A stretch of DNA of 64,000 nt from positions 558,001-622,000 of the forward strand of contig NZ_JACIEE010000001.1 of the NCBI RefSeq assembly GCF_014196765.1, written 5' to 3'. Below the pieces are notes generated by a model that made no database searches, was not told the origin of the DNA, and saw nothing but the letters and a program-made list of their open reading frames with translations. Below, in pieces: positions 1 to 8,656 of this stretch. The position numbers and the translations under genes were made by a program. Origin of the DNA: Mycoplana azooxidifex. Its GTDB lineage: Bacteria > Pseudomonadota > Alphaproteobacteria > Rhizobiales > Rhizobiaceae. Each line of letters begins with the position of its first letter. Position 1 is the first letter of the stretch.

Positions 1-822
1 CATGGCGAGCACCTCGCCGGTGTGCACATCAAGGACGACCGCGCCGGCGGCCTCGGCCTTGTACTTCTCCATCGACGTCACCAGCACGTCGTGCACCATC
101 GCCTGGACGCGCACGTCGATAGACAACCGCACCGGCTCCATCTTGGCGTCGCTGGTCATGCCGATCGCGGCAAGGTCGGCCAGCCCCTGGTTGTCGATGT
201 AGCGCTCCATGCCGGCGATGCCGCGGTTGTCGATGTTCACATAGCCGACGATATGGGCCGAGGTGGAGCCGCTCGGATAGAAGCGGCGCTTCTCCGGCCG
301 AAAGCCGACACCCGGGATGCCGAGCGCGAGGATGCGGCTCTGCTGCTTCGGCGTCAGCTGGCGCTGCAGCCACTGGAAGCGCGAATCGGATGTCAGCTTC
401 TTGTAGGTCCCCTTCGGATCGAGCTCCGGCAGCACGGTCTGCAGCAGTTCCAGCGCCTCGTCGGGATCGACGATCTTGTGCGGCTCGGCATAGAGCGAAA
501 CGGTGCGGATGTCGGTCGCCAGGATCTCCCCGTTGCGATCGACGATGTCGGGTCGCGATGCGAGCAGGCGGTCGGCCGGGCCGATGCTGGAAACGGATTC
601 CGGCTGCGTCATGCCGTATTGCACCAGCCGTCCGCCGACGATGCAGTAGGCGAGCCCGAAGCAGGCCATCATGACAGCGACGCGGCTTTTCGCCTGCGAG
701 GCGCTGCGCTTGCGATGCCCCTGGAAAGCCGTGGATCCCATTGCGCCCGCCGGCCGGCCGTTGCCGCCATGCGAGAAGTGGGCCTTGCTCTTGACGTCCA
801 TGATGCGGGAGAGAAACGACAT
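1..822 (-). CDS. ftsI: Penicillin-binding protein 3 / FtsI, septal transpeptidase (partial)
   Basis: Septal peptidoglycan transpeptidase of the divisome, working in the periplasm with FtsW. Translating the minus strand from 822 gives 274 codons that run off the window edge. The N-terminus MSFLSRIMDVK is followed by a basic cytoplasmic stretch, a single membrane helix at about residues 47-65, then the PBP dimerisation-domain signature RPDIVDRNGEILATDI (about 90-105) and GAVVLDVHTGEVLAM at the edge. The catalytic SxxK, SxN and KTG motifs would lie beyond the window. The start codon shares one base with the ftsL stop (TGATG), so the two are translationally coupled. Gene order mraZ-rsmH-ftsL-ftsI is the standard start of a dcw cluster. 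Confidence 0.95.
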   Translation of the reverse strand, partial: MSFLSRIMDVKSKAHFSHGGNGRPAGAMGSTAFQGHRKRSASQAKSRVAVMMACFGLAYCIVGGRLVQYGMTQPESVSSIGPADRLLASRPDIVDRNGEILATDIRTVSLYAEPHKIVDPDEALELLQTVLPELDPKGTYKKLTSDSRFQWLQRQLTPKQQSRILALGIPGVGFRPEKRRFYPSGSTSAHIVGYVNIDNRGIAGMERYIDNQGLADLAAIGMTSDAKMEPVRLSIDVRVQAMVHDVLVTSMEKYKAEAAGAVVLDVHTGEVLAM

Positions 823-1217
823 CAGCGTGCCACCGAGCCTGTTGCGATCTTGTCCGTATTGCCCGCGCCGCCCTTGGCCTTGGCGACCTTGTCGGCGTCC
901 TTTCCGTCCTCCTCGAGCGCCGGCAGCTCGGCAGTCGGCATCGGCAGTTCCATCGGCTGGACGAGCTGTGTGGATTGCGTCGGCACAAGCTGGAGGTCGC
1001 CCTCGTAGGCCTTCACCAGCCTGTTGAGCCGGGTCGGCTGCGTCAGCAGCGCCCAATCGGCACGCAGGAGGTCGATCGTGTGTTCCTCGAGCAGGATCTC
1101 CGCATCCAGCTTGCGAACTTCGTCGAGCTTGTTCTCGGCCTTGTGCTTTATCGTGTAGGTCACGGTCGCAGCAGCGGTCATGACGACGACGAGAATGGCG
1201 TCAAAGGTGCGAAACAT
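822..1217 (-). CDS. ftsL: Cell division protein FtsL
   Basis: Small bitopic divisome protein, 131 residues. FtsL bridges FtsB/FtsQ to FtsWI and helps activate septal synthesis. The protein starts MFRTFDAILVVVMTAAATVT, a membrane helix at about residues 5-22. A charged helical region follows that should form a coiled coil (KHKAENKLDEVRKLDAEI). The tail is rich in Pro, Ala and Lys and looks disordered. Sequence conservation in this family is low, so the call relies on position between rsmH and ftsI and on topology. It starts 3 nt after the rsmH stop and overlaps ftsI by one base. Confidence 0.9.
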   Translation of the reverse strand: MFRTFDAILVVVMTAAATVTYTIKHKAENKLDEVRKLDAEILLEEHTIDLLRADWALLTQPTRLNRLVKAYEGDLQLVPTQSTQLVQPMELPMPTAELPALEEDGKDADKVAKAKGGAGNTDKIATGSVAR

Positions 1218-1220
1218 CCA

Positions 1221-2246
1221 TCAGCCTCCAATCTTCTCAAGGCTTGCCAGGTCGGGCAGTTCGAAAATCGACAGGTCATCCGTCCCGGAAGGGGCCGCGG
1301 TCCGCTCGCCGGCCCGCAACTTGGCCGAACGCGCGCGGGGATTGACGGCACTTTCCTCCTCACTCGCCACGATCATGGACTTCCCGACTGGTGCGAAGAT
1401 TACGTCGCGCTTAATTAGCTCAGGCAGATGACGCGAACCCGCGGATTTTCCCGAGCGGTCAAGGAAGAATTTCTTGACGATCCGGTCCTCCAGCGAATGG
1501 AAGCTGACCACGACGAGCCGTCCGCCGGGCTTGATCACCCGCTCGGCGGCGAAGAGCGCGCGGGCCAGTTCGCCGAGTTCGTCGTTGACGAAGATGCGCA
1601 GCGCCTGGAAGACGCGGGTCGCCGGATGGATCTTGTCCTTCGCCTTCCTGGGGGTGACGATCTCGATCATCCCGGCGAGGTCTCGCGTCGTCTCGAACGG
1701 CGTATCAGCGCGGCGTTTCTCGATCGCGCGGGCGATGCGGCCCGCCTGCTTCTCCTCGCCGAGAAAACCGAAGATGCGGATGAGGTCGGAAACCTTGGCG
1801 CGATTGACGACGTCGGCGGCGGAAACGCCGGCGCTCGACATGCGCATGTCGAGCGGGCCGGTCTTCTGGAAGGAAAAGCCGCGCTCGGCCTCGTCGAGCT
1901 GCATTGAGGACACGCCGATGTCGAGCACGACGCCGTCGAGCCCGCCTTCCGGCGCATGCCGCGCCAGCTCGGAAAACTGCGAATGGATGAGCGAAAGGCG
2001 CCCGCCGGATGCCGCAACCAGCGCCTGGCCGGCGGCGATCGCATTGGGATCGCGGTCCAGCGCGACCACCGAAGCACCTTTTTCGAGAATGGCGGACGTA
2101 TAGCCGCCGGCGCCGAAGGTGCCATCGAGAACGACCTGGCCGGGGGCCGGCTTCAGCGCTTCCAGAACCTCGGCAAGAAGAACCGGGATGTGGCGGACCG
2201 GTCCGCCATCGGCTTCAGAATGTCCTCCGCCTGCATCCGCCGCCAT
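1221..2246 (-). CDS. rsmH: 16S rRNA m4C1402 methyltransferase RsmH (MraW)
   Basis: SAM-dependent N4-methyltransferase acting on C1402 of 16S rRNA in the small-subunit decoding centre. The 341-residue product has [13 protein letters not shown] near the N-terminus, the SAM-binding motif [10 protein letters not shown] (about residues 38-47), the family signature [11 protein letters not shown], and [16 protein letters not shown] (about 250-265), all typical of RsmH. I chose the ATG at 2246 ([13 protein letters not shown]) because it lies 14 nt after the mraZ stop; an open frame extends further upstream but through mraZ. Co-transcribed with mraZ, ftsL and ftsI. Confidence 0.95.
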   Translation of the reverse strand: MAADAGGGHSEADGGPVRHIPVLLAEVLEALKPAPGQVVLDGTFGAGGYTSAILEKGASVVALDRDPNAIAAGQALVAASGGRLSLIHSQFSELARHAPEGGLDGVVLDIGVSSMQLDEAERGFSFQKTGPLDMRMSSAGVSAADVVNRAKVSDLIRIFGFLGEEKQAGRIARAIEKRRADTPFETTRDLAGMIEIVTPRKAKDKIHPATRVFQALRIFVNDELGELARALFAAERVIKPGGRLVVVSFHSLEDRIVKKFFLDRSGKSAGSRHLPELIKRDVIFAPVGKSMIVASEEESAVNPRARSAKLRAGERTAAPSGTDDLSIFELPDLASLEKIGG

Positions 2247-2260
2247 CCCGTTTCTCCACT

Positions 2261-2701
2261 CTATTCCGAGCCCAGACCTCGCAATCTGCGCTCTGTCCTG
2301 GCCGCCGCCTGCACTGCCTCGAACGTCTGCGGCGCCCAAAGCTGAAAATGATCCGCTCGACCGACGAAGGTGACCTCCGCCGAGATTCCGGTGAAGTCGC
2401 GGATGAAATCCGTGACCATCAGCCTCCCCTCGGAATCGAGCTTCATGAAGACGCCGCCCCCGTGAATGAGGAGCGACATCTGATTCGCTGCCGGCGAGAA
2501 CGGATCCTCGCTGGCGATCTGCCGCTCGAAACGGTCGAGCAGATCCGGCCCGCCGATGCTGATCGCCGGGAACACGAAGTCCTGGAAGCAATAGAGCTCC
2601 CGGATGTCGCGTTGCGCAAGAACGGCGCGGAAGGTCGAGGGCACGGAGACCCTGCCCTTCGCATCGATCCTGTTTGTCGCATTCGACAGGAACCGGTTCA
2701 T
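2261..2701 (-). CDS. mraZ: Transcriptional regulator MraZ
   Basis: First gene of the dcw cluster: a double-AbrB-fold DNA-binding protein that autoregulates the cluster through short tandem repeats near its promoter. The 146-residue product has the two expected MraZ repeats, [16 protein letters not shown] at about residues 10-25 and [17 protein letters not shown] at about 86-102. The first carries the DxKGRxxxP core and the second the matching DSEGRLM motif. Length agrees with the family (about 140-150). A set of four TGGG repeats lies 180 nt upstream and is a good candidate for its own binding site. Confidence 0.95.
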   Translation of the reverse strand: MNRFLSNATNRIDAKGRVSVPSTFRAVLAQRDIRELYCFQDFVFPAISIGGPDLLDRFERQIASEDPFSPAANQMSLLIHGGGVFMKLDSEGRLMVTDFIRDFTGISAEVTFVGRADHFQLWAPQTFEAVQAAARTERRLRGLGSE

Positions 2702-3199
2702 GACGCGCTACAGCCGCTTCCCTGACCGGCGAGAACACACTGAGTGCCGGAAAATCCCCACTGAACACACGCACACAGACCGACCCGGACACGACGCCAA
2801 CACGCCGTGCCGCCCCGGATCGGGACCCTTTTGAAGCTTGCGATGAACGGGCGATCATTCGCCCTCGTGCGGCATGTTTATGGGATACCATGGGACCATA
2901 TGGGCGTCAATGGGAATTGGCCGGTTCCCTGAAGCAAAGCCATCAAACGTTTATAAGGCGTTAAGTTTAACAAAGGGTTACGACCGCGCATCCAAGTAGC
3001 TGGATTCAATCGCAAATCTGCTCAAGGAAATCGGCGCCTGGCGCCCTCGCCGGCACGTGCGACGGCGGCCTGAAGGCGCTGCCCAGGTCCGACGGCTGCG
3101 CTGGTTTTCGGGTCTTTTGGCCTCCGGAGGCGGTGGGGCTGCCCCATGCAGCAGCCCTTTGCGACGGATGCGAATCACCGTTGCCGGAAAGGGGAAAAA
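2702..3199. other. Intergenic region between mraZ and rnpB
   Basis: About 500 bases without a convincing gene. It holds the long mraZ leader, the four TGGG repeats at 2881-2920, an AT-rich stretch at 2945-2975 that is the likely mraZ promoter zone, and a hairpin (arms GGGCTGC/GCAGCCC, about 3130-3153) some 45-70 nt past the 3' end of rnpB. Short open frames here overlap only low-complexity Arg/Pro-rich translations. Confidence 0.6.
2881..2920. promoter_or_regulatory. Four TGGG boxes at exact 10-bp spacing, predicted MraZ operator
   Basis: TGGG begins at 2881, 2891, 2901 and 2911 on the plus strand, one helical turn apart. MraZ of Escherichia coli is known to bind TGGGN direct repeats separated by 5 nt, which is the same 10-bp register. 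Here there are four repeats rather than three. They lie on the strand opposite to the mraZ transcript, 180 bp upstream of the mraZ start. Binding is inferred. Confidence 0.8.
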
Positions 3200-3600
3200 C
3201 GCCAGTTGGCCTGTAAGCCGGGTTCTGTATGGCTCCGACTGACGTCGGAACGTGGCAGCCATTCATCTGGGACCGGACTTGCGCCCGGCCTCGTGCAACC
3301 CACCCGGATGACCGGCCCGGAAACGGGCTGAACGGCTTGCGCCGTTCGCGTCATCCCTATTCGGTCTTGCTCCCGGTGGGGTTTGCCGTGCCGTCCATGT
3401 CGCCATGTCCGCGGTGGGCTCTTACCCCACCCTTTCACCCTTACCTTCGAGAACGAAGGCGGTCTGCTCTCTGTGGCACTTTCCCTGGGGTCGCCCCCGC
3501 CGGACGTTATCCGGCACCGTGTTTCCGTGGAGCCCGGACTTTCCTCCCCCCGCGGCCTTTCGACACTTGCGGAGCGCGGCTGCCCAGCCAACTGGCCCGC
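3200..3600 (-). ncRNA. rnpB: RNase P RNA (type A)
   Basis: Catalytic RNA that matures tRNA 5' ends, together with RnpA. Read on the minus strand, the 5' part contains the hallmark GAGGAAAGTCCGGGCTCC followed by ACGGTGCCGGATAACGTCCGG, and the 3' part contains ACAGAACCCGGCTTACAGG. The termini GGGCCAGTTGGC and GCCAACTGGC pair to form helix P1, which sets the ends at about 3600 and 3200. The length of about 400 nt is normal for the type A RNA of alphaproteobacteria. End positions are accurate to a few bases. Confidence 0.95.
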
Positions 3601-3681
3601 GTTCCTTAGCGAAAGCGGAAAGCCATGGCCAGAGATTTCGACAGGATTTTCAAGGGTTGGGAAGCCCGCCCAGGTTAAGAC

Positions 3682-4872
3682 CTAGCGAAAGCGGACGGAA
3701 AAATCGGTTGCGTAGTCCGGCTCGTCCACATGCCCGCGAACGAGAAGATCCGCACCGATGCGCCCGATCTCGTCGCAGCTCTTCGCCGCAGCCCCGCAGC
3801 CGCCGGCAAGGACGGCGATCCGCTCGCCCTCGACGAAGCCGGCATAGGGATAGCCGTGGGCCGTGAACGTCGTCACGCAAGGGGCGCTGGAAAAGGAGAC
3901 GGCCGCGAGATCCGGCATGGCACGAGCCAGCACGCGCCGCAGGTGGACGACGGCGTCGGCGCTTCCGTCGGTCCGGAACCAGGCGCGAACGGCCGCGGCG
4001 TCGGGAAGGACGATATCGGTCGGATCGCCGCCGATCTTGATGTAGCACTTGCCGTCCGGGTAGCGGATCGGCGGCAGCAGGTAGAAATGCTCGTGCGCAA
4101 GCCAGCTCTCGTCGATCCAGCTCGGCATGTCCGCGAACGCCGCGAGATCGGGCTCGGCGATCTCGGCAAACACCACCGTGCGCGCCTTGACCGTCAGGTC
4201 GACCGCCCGCGGCAGAAACCCCTCGCCGATCGAAAACCCGCCCGCCGCCACGAGCACGCGTCCGGCGGAAATCGTCTCCCCAGTGCGCAGCGTCACCACA
4301 GCACCAATGTCGGTCGTTCGGACGGAGACGACTTCACTGCGGATCACCGTGCCACCTGCCTTCTCGGTGCATGCCGTCTCGGCCGCGACGAGGGCGCGGG
4401 GATTGACGTAGCCGGCGCCACTGGCCTCGAACACGCCGGCGGAGGTTGCCGGGACAGCGAACCACGGAAACCGTGCCGCGATTTCGGCGCGGTCGAGGAG
4501 CGGCGCATCGACCTGCAGCCGGTCGCGCGCGGCGACGACCCCGTCGAGATAGCCGCCCTCGCCGCGGGGCGTCGGCCCGCTGATGAGGCAGCCGGCCTCG
4601 GTGTAGAACGGAATGCCGCTCTCCACCTCGATGGCGCGGTAGCGGGCGATCGAGCGACGGGCGAGCAGCGCCCAGTCGGCGTCGGGATCGATCGTCCGGG
4701 TGATCCGGCCCTCGTCGTAGTGGCTGGCAAAGACGCCGTCGTGCCGCATCCTGTCGGCCGGCTCGTCCGGCCCGATCAGCGCGACGCTCGCGCCCTCCGA
4801 TGCCAGATGCCTGGCGGCCGCGGCCCCCATCATCCCCTTCCCGACCACGATGAATTCGAACCGACGCGTCAT
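3682..4872 (-). CDS. FAD-dependent oxidoreductase (DAO family, sarcosine/methylamino-acid oxidase-like)
   Basis: 396-residue flavoprotein of the D-amino-acid oxidase superfamily, closest in organisation to monomeric sarcosine oxidase or N-methyltryptophan oxidase. The N-terminus FEFIVVGKGMMGAAAARHLA is a Rossmann dinucleotide motif with GxGxxG altered to GKGMMG. The C-terminus has VLAGGCGAAAKSCDEIGRIGADLL, the FAD-contacting segment of the family. The ATG at 4872 is chosen because the fold begins directly after it; the frame is open further upstream without motif support. Substrate is unknown: a secondary amine or N-methyl amino acid is the family expectation. No partner genes are adjacent. 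Confidence 0.82.
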   Translation of the reverse strand: MTRRFEFIVVGKGMMGAAAARHLASEGASVALIGPDEPADRMRHDGVFASHYDEGRITRTIDPDADWALLARRSIARYRAIEVESGIPFYTEAGCLISGPTPRGEGGYLDGVVAARDRLQVDAPLLDRAEIAARFPWFAVPATSAGVFEASGAGYVNPRALVAAETACTEKAGGTVIRSEVVSVRTTDIGAVVTLRTGETISAGRVLVAAGGFSIGEGFLPRAVDLTVKARTVVFAEIAEPDLAAFADMPSWIDESWLAHEHFYLLPPIRYPDGKCYIKIGGDPTDIVLPDAAAVRAWFRTDGSADAVVHLRRVLARAMPDLAAVSFSSAPCVTTFTAHGYPYAGFVEGERIAVLAGGCGAAAKSCDEIGRIGADLLVRGHVDEPDYATDFSVRFR

Positions 4873-5000
4873 GATTGCCCTCGCCTGCAAGACGATCCGG
4901 CTTAGCGCATGACCACGCAAACGGGAAGCAGCGGCGCCGCGGCACGTTGTCGAGAGTCGGCCGCCGGAAGACGACGGACCGCCGGCCCGAAAAGCAGGAA

Positions 5001-5026
5001 GCCCCCGCCGTAAACGGTCCGGGGGC
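5001..5026 (-). terminator. Hairpin downstream of the lytic transglycosylase gene
   Basis: Arms GCCCCC and GGGGGC with an inner CCG-TAAA-CGG stem lie 60 nt past the 5086 stop on the minus strand. The following bases on that strand contain only short T runs, so it is a weak or Rho-assisted terminator. Confidence 0.55.
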
Positions 5027-5085
5027 ATTTGGTGACGCGCAACGGCTGCCTGCGAAACAGACCGCAGGCACGCTGCGTCATCGCA

Positions 5086-5607
5086 TCAGAGGTCGAGCAG
5101 GGTCTGGATCTTGCCGCAGTAACGCTTGGAGACCGGGTTCATCCGCTTGGCGGCGTGGCCGGCATTGTACTTCAGGATCGTTCCGCAGGTGGTGCCGCCG
5201 CCGAGCTCGTGCGCCATGGCGAGGTACTTCATGCCCCACTTGATGTTCGTCTCGGGATTGTAGAGGCCCTTGGCTCCGCCGCGGTAGCCCAGCATGCGGG
5301 CCGTCGCCGGCTTGATCTGCATCAGCCCGATTTCGCCGGCGCTGCCGCGCGCCTTGGAATTGAAATTGCTCTCGACGCGGATGACCGCGTGGGCGAGATC
5401 GACCGGGACGCCGTACTGCCGGGCATAGGTCTTGATCAGCGTCGAATATCCGGCCGGCGCACCCATCCTCGGATAGGCGGAATCCCGGGTGGCGGTTTTC
5501 AGGGGGCGGCTTTCGGCAGCGTCACGGGAGGCCGCAGTGGCCGGAAGGGTCTGTGCCAGAACGGCGAGAAGGCAGGCCGCCCCTGCGGCCACGATCGAAT
5601 TCCTCAT
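5086..5607 (-). CDS. Periplasmic lytic transglycosylase, SLT domain
   Basis: 173-residue secreted murein lytic transglycosylase. A signal peptide covers about residues 1-26 (ends LPATAAS). The SLT/GEWL domain follows: VDLAHAVIRVESNFNSKARG carries the catalytic Glu (motif ExxF/N, about residue 79), then GEIGLMQIKPATARMLGY and YNPETNIKWGMKYLA, both characteristic. A C-terminal YNAG motif (LKYNAGHAA) completes the substrate groove. It cleaves the MurNAc-GlcNAc bond to give 1,6-anhydro products. It stands alone, with its own promoter region in the 5608-5913 gap. Confidence 0.9.
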   Translation of the reverse strand: MRNSIVAAGAACLLAVLAQTLPATAASRDAAESRPLKTATRDSAYPRMGAPAGYSTLIKTYARQYGVPVDLAHAVIRVESNFNSKARGSAGEIGLMQIKPATARMLGYRGGAKGLYNPETNIKWGMKYLAMAHELGGGTTCGTILKYNAGHAAKRMNPVSKRYCGKIQTLLDL

Positions 5608-5913
5608 GTGTATTCAAGTCTCCAGTCGTATGGGCGCACGGCGAGGCCATGGGAACCGGCCCATCGACCGCAACCCAGCGCAATGATCAAACTTCATGAA
5701 ACGGCCCATGCCGGTCCGGCACGGACCCAGACAGTCGCGGAAGAGGCCCTACCTCCCGCCGCCGAATGCCCGGCGCCTCGATCCGTCGTTGTGGCACGGC
5801 CATTGGGAGCAGCCCGCGCCCGCCGGTTCGGAGGCAGGGGGAAAAGACATCCCCTTTCCGGTCAGGATGTGGCGAAACGCTAAACTTATATTAATGAATG
5901 AAATATTTCGTGA
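5608..5913. other. Intergenic gap upstream of the lytic transglycosylase
   Basis: About 306 bases. It should contain the promoter of the minus-strand transglycosylase gene and the 3' flank of the amidase gene. An AT-rich island lies at 5880-5915. I see no gene, no long repeat and no clear terminator. Confidence 0.5.
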
Positions 5914-6690
5914 TCACGACAGCGCCGGATCGGACCGGTCTGGCAAGCTTTTCAGCAGCCGGTGAAGCGTGTCGATCGTGGAGAAATCCGCGATGCCGTC
6001 GACCCGCAAAGGACGGAAATGACGCTGGAAAGCGGCGACGTCGCCTTCCGTTCCTTCGTCGAATAATCCATTGATTTCCGTGGCATAGCCATATAGCGAC
6101 AGCATCGCCTGCAGCGCCTCCACCGGTGCACCCTGGTCGCCACGCTGGAAGAAGCGCCCGCCGGTGATGGCAGCTGGCTCGACCCAGTGACCAACGCCGG
6201 CCTCATGGAGGCGCCTCCAGGGGAAATTTTCGCCCGGATCGACCTTGCGGATGGGGGCGACATCGCTGTGACCCAGCACCCGTTCGGGCACGATCCCCCA
6301 TCTTTCGCCACAGTTGAGACAAAGTTCGGCGACGGCTGCGACCTGTGCGTCGGCGAAATCGGGCAGGCCGCCGGGATGGCCGGGATTGGCGATCTCGATG
6401 CCGATCGAGCACGAGTTGATGTCCGCCTCGCCCTTCCACTGGCCCTTGCCCGCATGCCAGGCCCGGCGGCCCTCGGGCACGAGTTGCAGCACGCGTCCGT
6501 CCTCATGGACGAAATAGTGGCTGGAGACCTGGCTCTCCTCCGAACAGAGCCATTTGAGCGCCCCGTCGGCGCTCGGCATGCCCGTATAGTGCAGGAGGAT
6601 CATGTCGGGCCGACGCCCGCCGGCGCGCTCGCCATGGTTCGGCGACGGCACCACCGCAGCGCCGGGATAGTCAGCAGTGAACGCGGTCAT
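5914..6690 (-). CDS. N-acetylmuramoyl-L-alanine amidase with peptidoglycan-binding domain (AmiD type)
   Basis: 258-residue amidase that cleaves the MurNAc-L-Ala bond. The Amidase_2/PGRP fold starts with DMILLHYTGM (zinc-ligand His, about residue 33). It continues through SSHYFVHEDGRVLQLV, RAWHAGKG and NSCSIGIEI, and ends with RVLGHSDVAPIRKVDPGENFPW, which supplies further zinc ligands and the catalytic Lys. A C-terminal PG_binding_1 domain (AMLSLYGYATEINGLFDEGTEGDVAAFQ) binds murein. No signal peptide is visible, so it may be cytoplasmic and act in muropeptide recycling. It overlaps the DjlA-like gene by 4 nt (ATGA). Confidence 0.92.
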   Translation of the reverse strand: MTAFTADYPGAAVVPSPNHGERAGGRRPDMILLHYTGMPSADGALKWLCSEESQVSSHYFVHEDGRVLQLVPEGRRAWHAGKGQWKGEADINSCSIGIEIANPGHPGGLPDFADAQVAAVAELCLNCGERWGIVPERVLGHSDVAPIRKVDPGENFPWRRLHEAGVGHWVEPAAITGGRFFQRGDQGAPVEALQAMLSLYGYATEINGLFDEGTEGDVAAFQRHFRPLRVDGIADFSTIDTLHRLLKSLPDRSDPALS

Positions 6691-7406
6691 GCCGCAAGGC
6701 GCTCTTTCTCGATTTCGGCATAGGCGGCGTTGAGGACGGCCATGCGGTCGTTCGCAATCCGCTGGAACGCGGACGGCACGCCGCGCGCGATCAGCGTATC
6801 GGGATGGTTCTCCGAGGCAAGCACGCGGTAGCGCTTGCGGATGGTGGGGAAGTCGTCCTGGGGCGACACGCCGAGCACCTTGTAGGGATCGCGCCCGTCG
6901 ACATGGACATGGCGTGCGGTGATCTGCTCGAACCGCTCGAACGCCATGCCGAAGATCTCGGCCACCCGAGACAGGAACGCCATTTCCTTGTCGTGGATCA
7001 GTCCGTCCGCCTTGGCGATGTGGAACAGCCCGTCGATGATGTCCTCCAGGATCGGGCAGCCCCGCTCGCAGGAGACAAACAGCGCCGCCATCTTCTCGGC
7101 ATAGGCCTCGTAGCCGGCGACGTCCTGCCGGGCGAGGTTGTAGAGACGAGCGACGTTGGCGGCCTGGTCGGCCGGAAACTTGAACACGTCGCGGAAGGCG
7201 TCGACCTCCGCCGTCGTCACGATGCCGTCGGCCTTCGCCATCTTCGCCGACAGCGCGATCATGGCGATGGAAAACGAGACCTGGCGCCGCGTTTCCGGGT
7301 CGCCTTCCAGAAGCGTCCGCACGGCTTCGACAACGCTGGAGAGCGCGTTGCAGGCCGCGTCGGCGACCATGCTCAGCAGTCGATCCCAAATGGAAGGCAT
7401 CAGCAT
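6687..7406 (-). CDS. TerB/DnaJ-domain co-chaperone, DjlA-like
   Basis: 239 residues with a TerB-like helical domain (about 45-165, including AKMAKADGIVTTAEVDAFRDVF and HIAKADGLIHDKEMAFL, two related acidic repeats). A C-terminal J domain follows, DPYKVLGVSPQDDFPTIRKRYRVLASENHPDTLIARG. The J-domain HPD motif is present (ENHPD), so it should stimulate DnaK. Unlike E. coli DjlA there is no N-terminal membrane helix. It is translationally coupled to the downstream amidase by a 4-nt overlap, an arrangement that suggests a shared role in envelope maintenance. The ATG at 7400 is an alternative start. Confidence 0.88.
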   Translation of the reverse strand: MLMPSIWDRLLSMVADAACNALSSVVEAVRTLLEGDPETRRQVSFSIAMIALSAKMAKADGIVTTAEVDAFRDVFKFPADQAANVARLYNLARQDVAGYEAYAEKMAALFVSCERGCPILEDIIDGLFHIAKADGLIHDKEMAFLSRVAEIFGMAFERFEQITARHVHVDGRDPYKVLGVSPQDDFPTIRKRYRVLASENHPDTLIARGVPSAFQRIANDRMAVLNAAYAEIEKERLAA

Positions 7407-7625
7407 CGGTCCGTGTGTGAGAACATAAAGTGATCTTGACCAGACATCTGCGGCGAAAGCAAGTCACCGCCCCGTCATTTCCTGCTAGCATAACACAATT
7501 TTGATGGCCCTCAACAAGTGGACGCATTCCAATTGGTGATCGACCGATCACGTCATTCGATTTGACGGGGCCGCCGGCGGATGCGAGCAGGAAGGCCGAA
7601 CGGGAAGGCTTCGGAAGGAAATACG

Positions 7626-8525
7626 GTGCGCGTTCTGTCCAATCAGGCGGCCGGCATGCTGCTGGGCCTGCTCGGCGTGACCATCTTTGGGGCCACGCTG
7701 CCCATGACGCGCGTCGCGCTCGAAGGCTTCAGCCCGCTCTTCATCACCTTCGGCCGCGCGGCGATCGCGGCAACTGCGGCAGGGACAGCGCTCGCCATCC
7801 TGCGCCGCCCCTTCCCGCGCGCCCACCTGCCCGCGCTGGCCGGCGTCGGCGTCAGTGCCGTCTTCGGCTTTCCGATCTTCTCCTCGATCGCGCTGCAGAC
7901 CATTCCGGCAAGCCATGGCGGCGTGGTGCTCGGCGTCCTGCCGCTCCTGACGTCGATCTTCGCAGCCCTCGTCGACGGGGAGCGGCCGGGAGCGCTGTTC
8001 TGGCTCTGCGGTATCGCCGGCTCCGTGCTCGTCATCGCCTTTTCGCTGCGCGAAGGCGGCTTCCATCTCGGTCCCGGCGACGTCTGGCTGCTGCTTGCCG
8101 CCGTGTCCGCCTCCTTCTCCTATGTCCTGTCCGGCAAGCTGGCCCGCGTCCTGCCAGGCTGGGAGGTCATCGGCTGGGCGCTGGTGCTCTGCGCGCCGCT
8201 GACGTTTGCCGGCGCGATCCTGTTTGCCGGCAGCGGCATCCACGACCCCGGTGCTGCGGAAAGCGCCGCCCTGCTCTATCTCGGGCTGATGTCGATGTTC
8301 GGCGGCTTCATCTTCTGGAACGCCGGCCTGGCGCTCGGCGGCATCGCCCAGGTGGCGCAGATCCAGCTGTTCCAGACCTTCGTGACGCTGGCGATAGCAG
8401 CACTCCTGCTCAAGGAGGCCGTCGGTCCCGAGACGGTCGGCTTCGCGCTCGCCGTCGCCTTCGTCGTCTGGCTCGGCCGCAAGGCGAAGATTTCGCGCGC
8501 CGTCCCTGCCGGCAGCCGCGCCTGA
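7626..8525 (+). CDS. EamA/DMT-family transporter
   Basis: 299-residue inner-membrane protein with about ten hydrophobic segments in two EamA halves; the second half includes GLMSMFGGFIFWNAGLALGGIAQVAQIQLFQ. The family exports or exchanges small metabolites, and substrate cannot be inferred here. I chose the GTG at 7626 because GGAAGGAAA precedes it by 5 nt and the first membrane helix follows directly. An ATG at 7581 in the same frame has no good ribosome site. Three unrelated EamA transporters occur in this window. Confidence 0.85.
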   Translation: MRVLSNQAAGMLLGLLGVTIFGATLPMTRVALEGFSPLFITFGRAAIAATAAGTALAILRRPFPRAHLPALAGVGVSAVFGFPIFSSIALQTIPASHGGVVLGVLPLLTSIFAALVDGERPGALFWLCGIAGSVLVIAFSLREGGFHLGPGDVWLLLAAVSASFSYVLSGKLARVLPGWEVIGWALVLCAPLTFAGAILFAGSGIHDPGAAESAALLYLGLMSMFGGFIFWNAGLALGGIAQVAQIQLFQTFVTLAIAALLLKEAVGPETVGFALAVAFVVWLGRKAKISRAVPAGSRA

Positions 8526-8567
8526 TCGGCCAACGCATCTAGCTAGACGCATCATTTCGTCATCCGC

Positions 8568-8625
8568 GGCGGATAAAACCCGATCGGTGATTCCCCTGCC
8601 GGGGAATCTGGGCTAGACATCCGCC
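8568..8625 (+). promoter_or_regulatory. Structured leader upstream of pfp
   Basis: An outer pair GGCGGAT (8568-8574) and ATCCGCC (8619-8625) encloses a perfect 8-bp hairpin, GATTCCCC-TGCC-GGGGAATC (8589-8608). The structure ends 31 nt before the pfp start and just ahead of its ribosome site GAGGAGG. It could be an RNA regulatory element or a DNA palindrome. I do not recognise a known riboswitch class. Confidence 0.45.
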
Positions 8626-8656
8626 GACTGACCGGATCGCTCGGCGAGGAGGTAAC

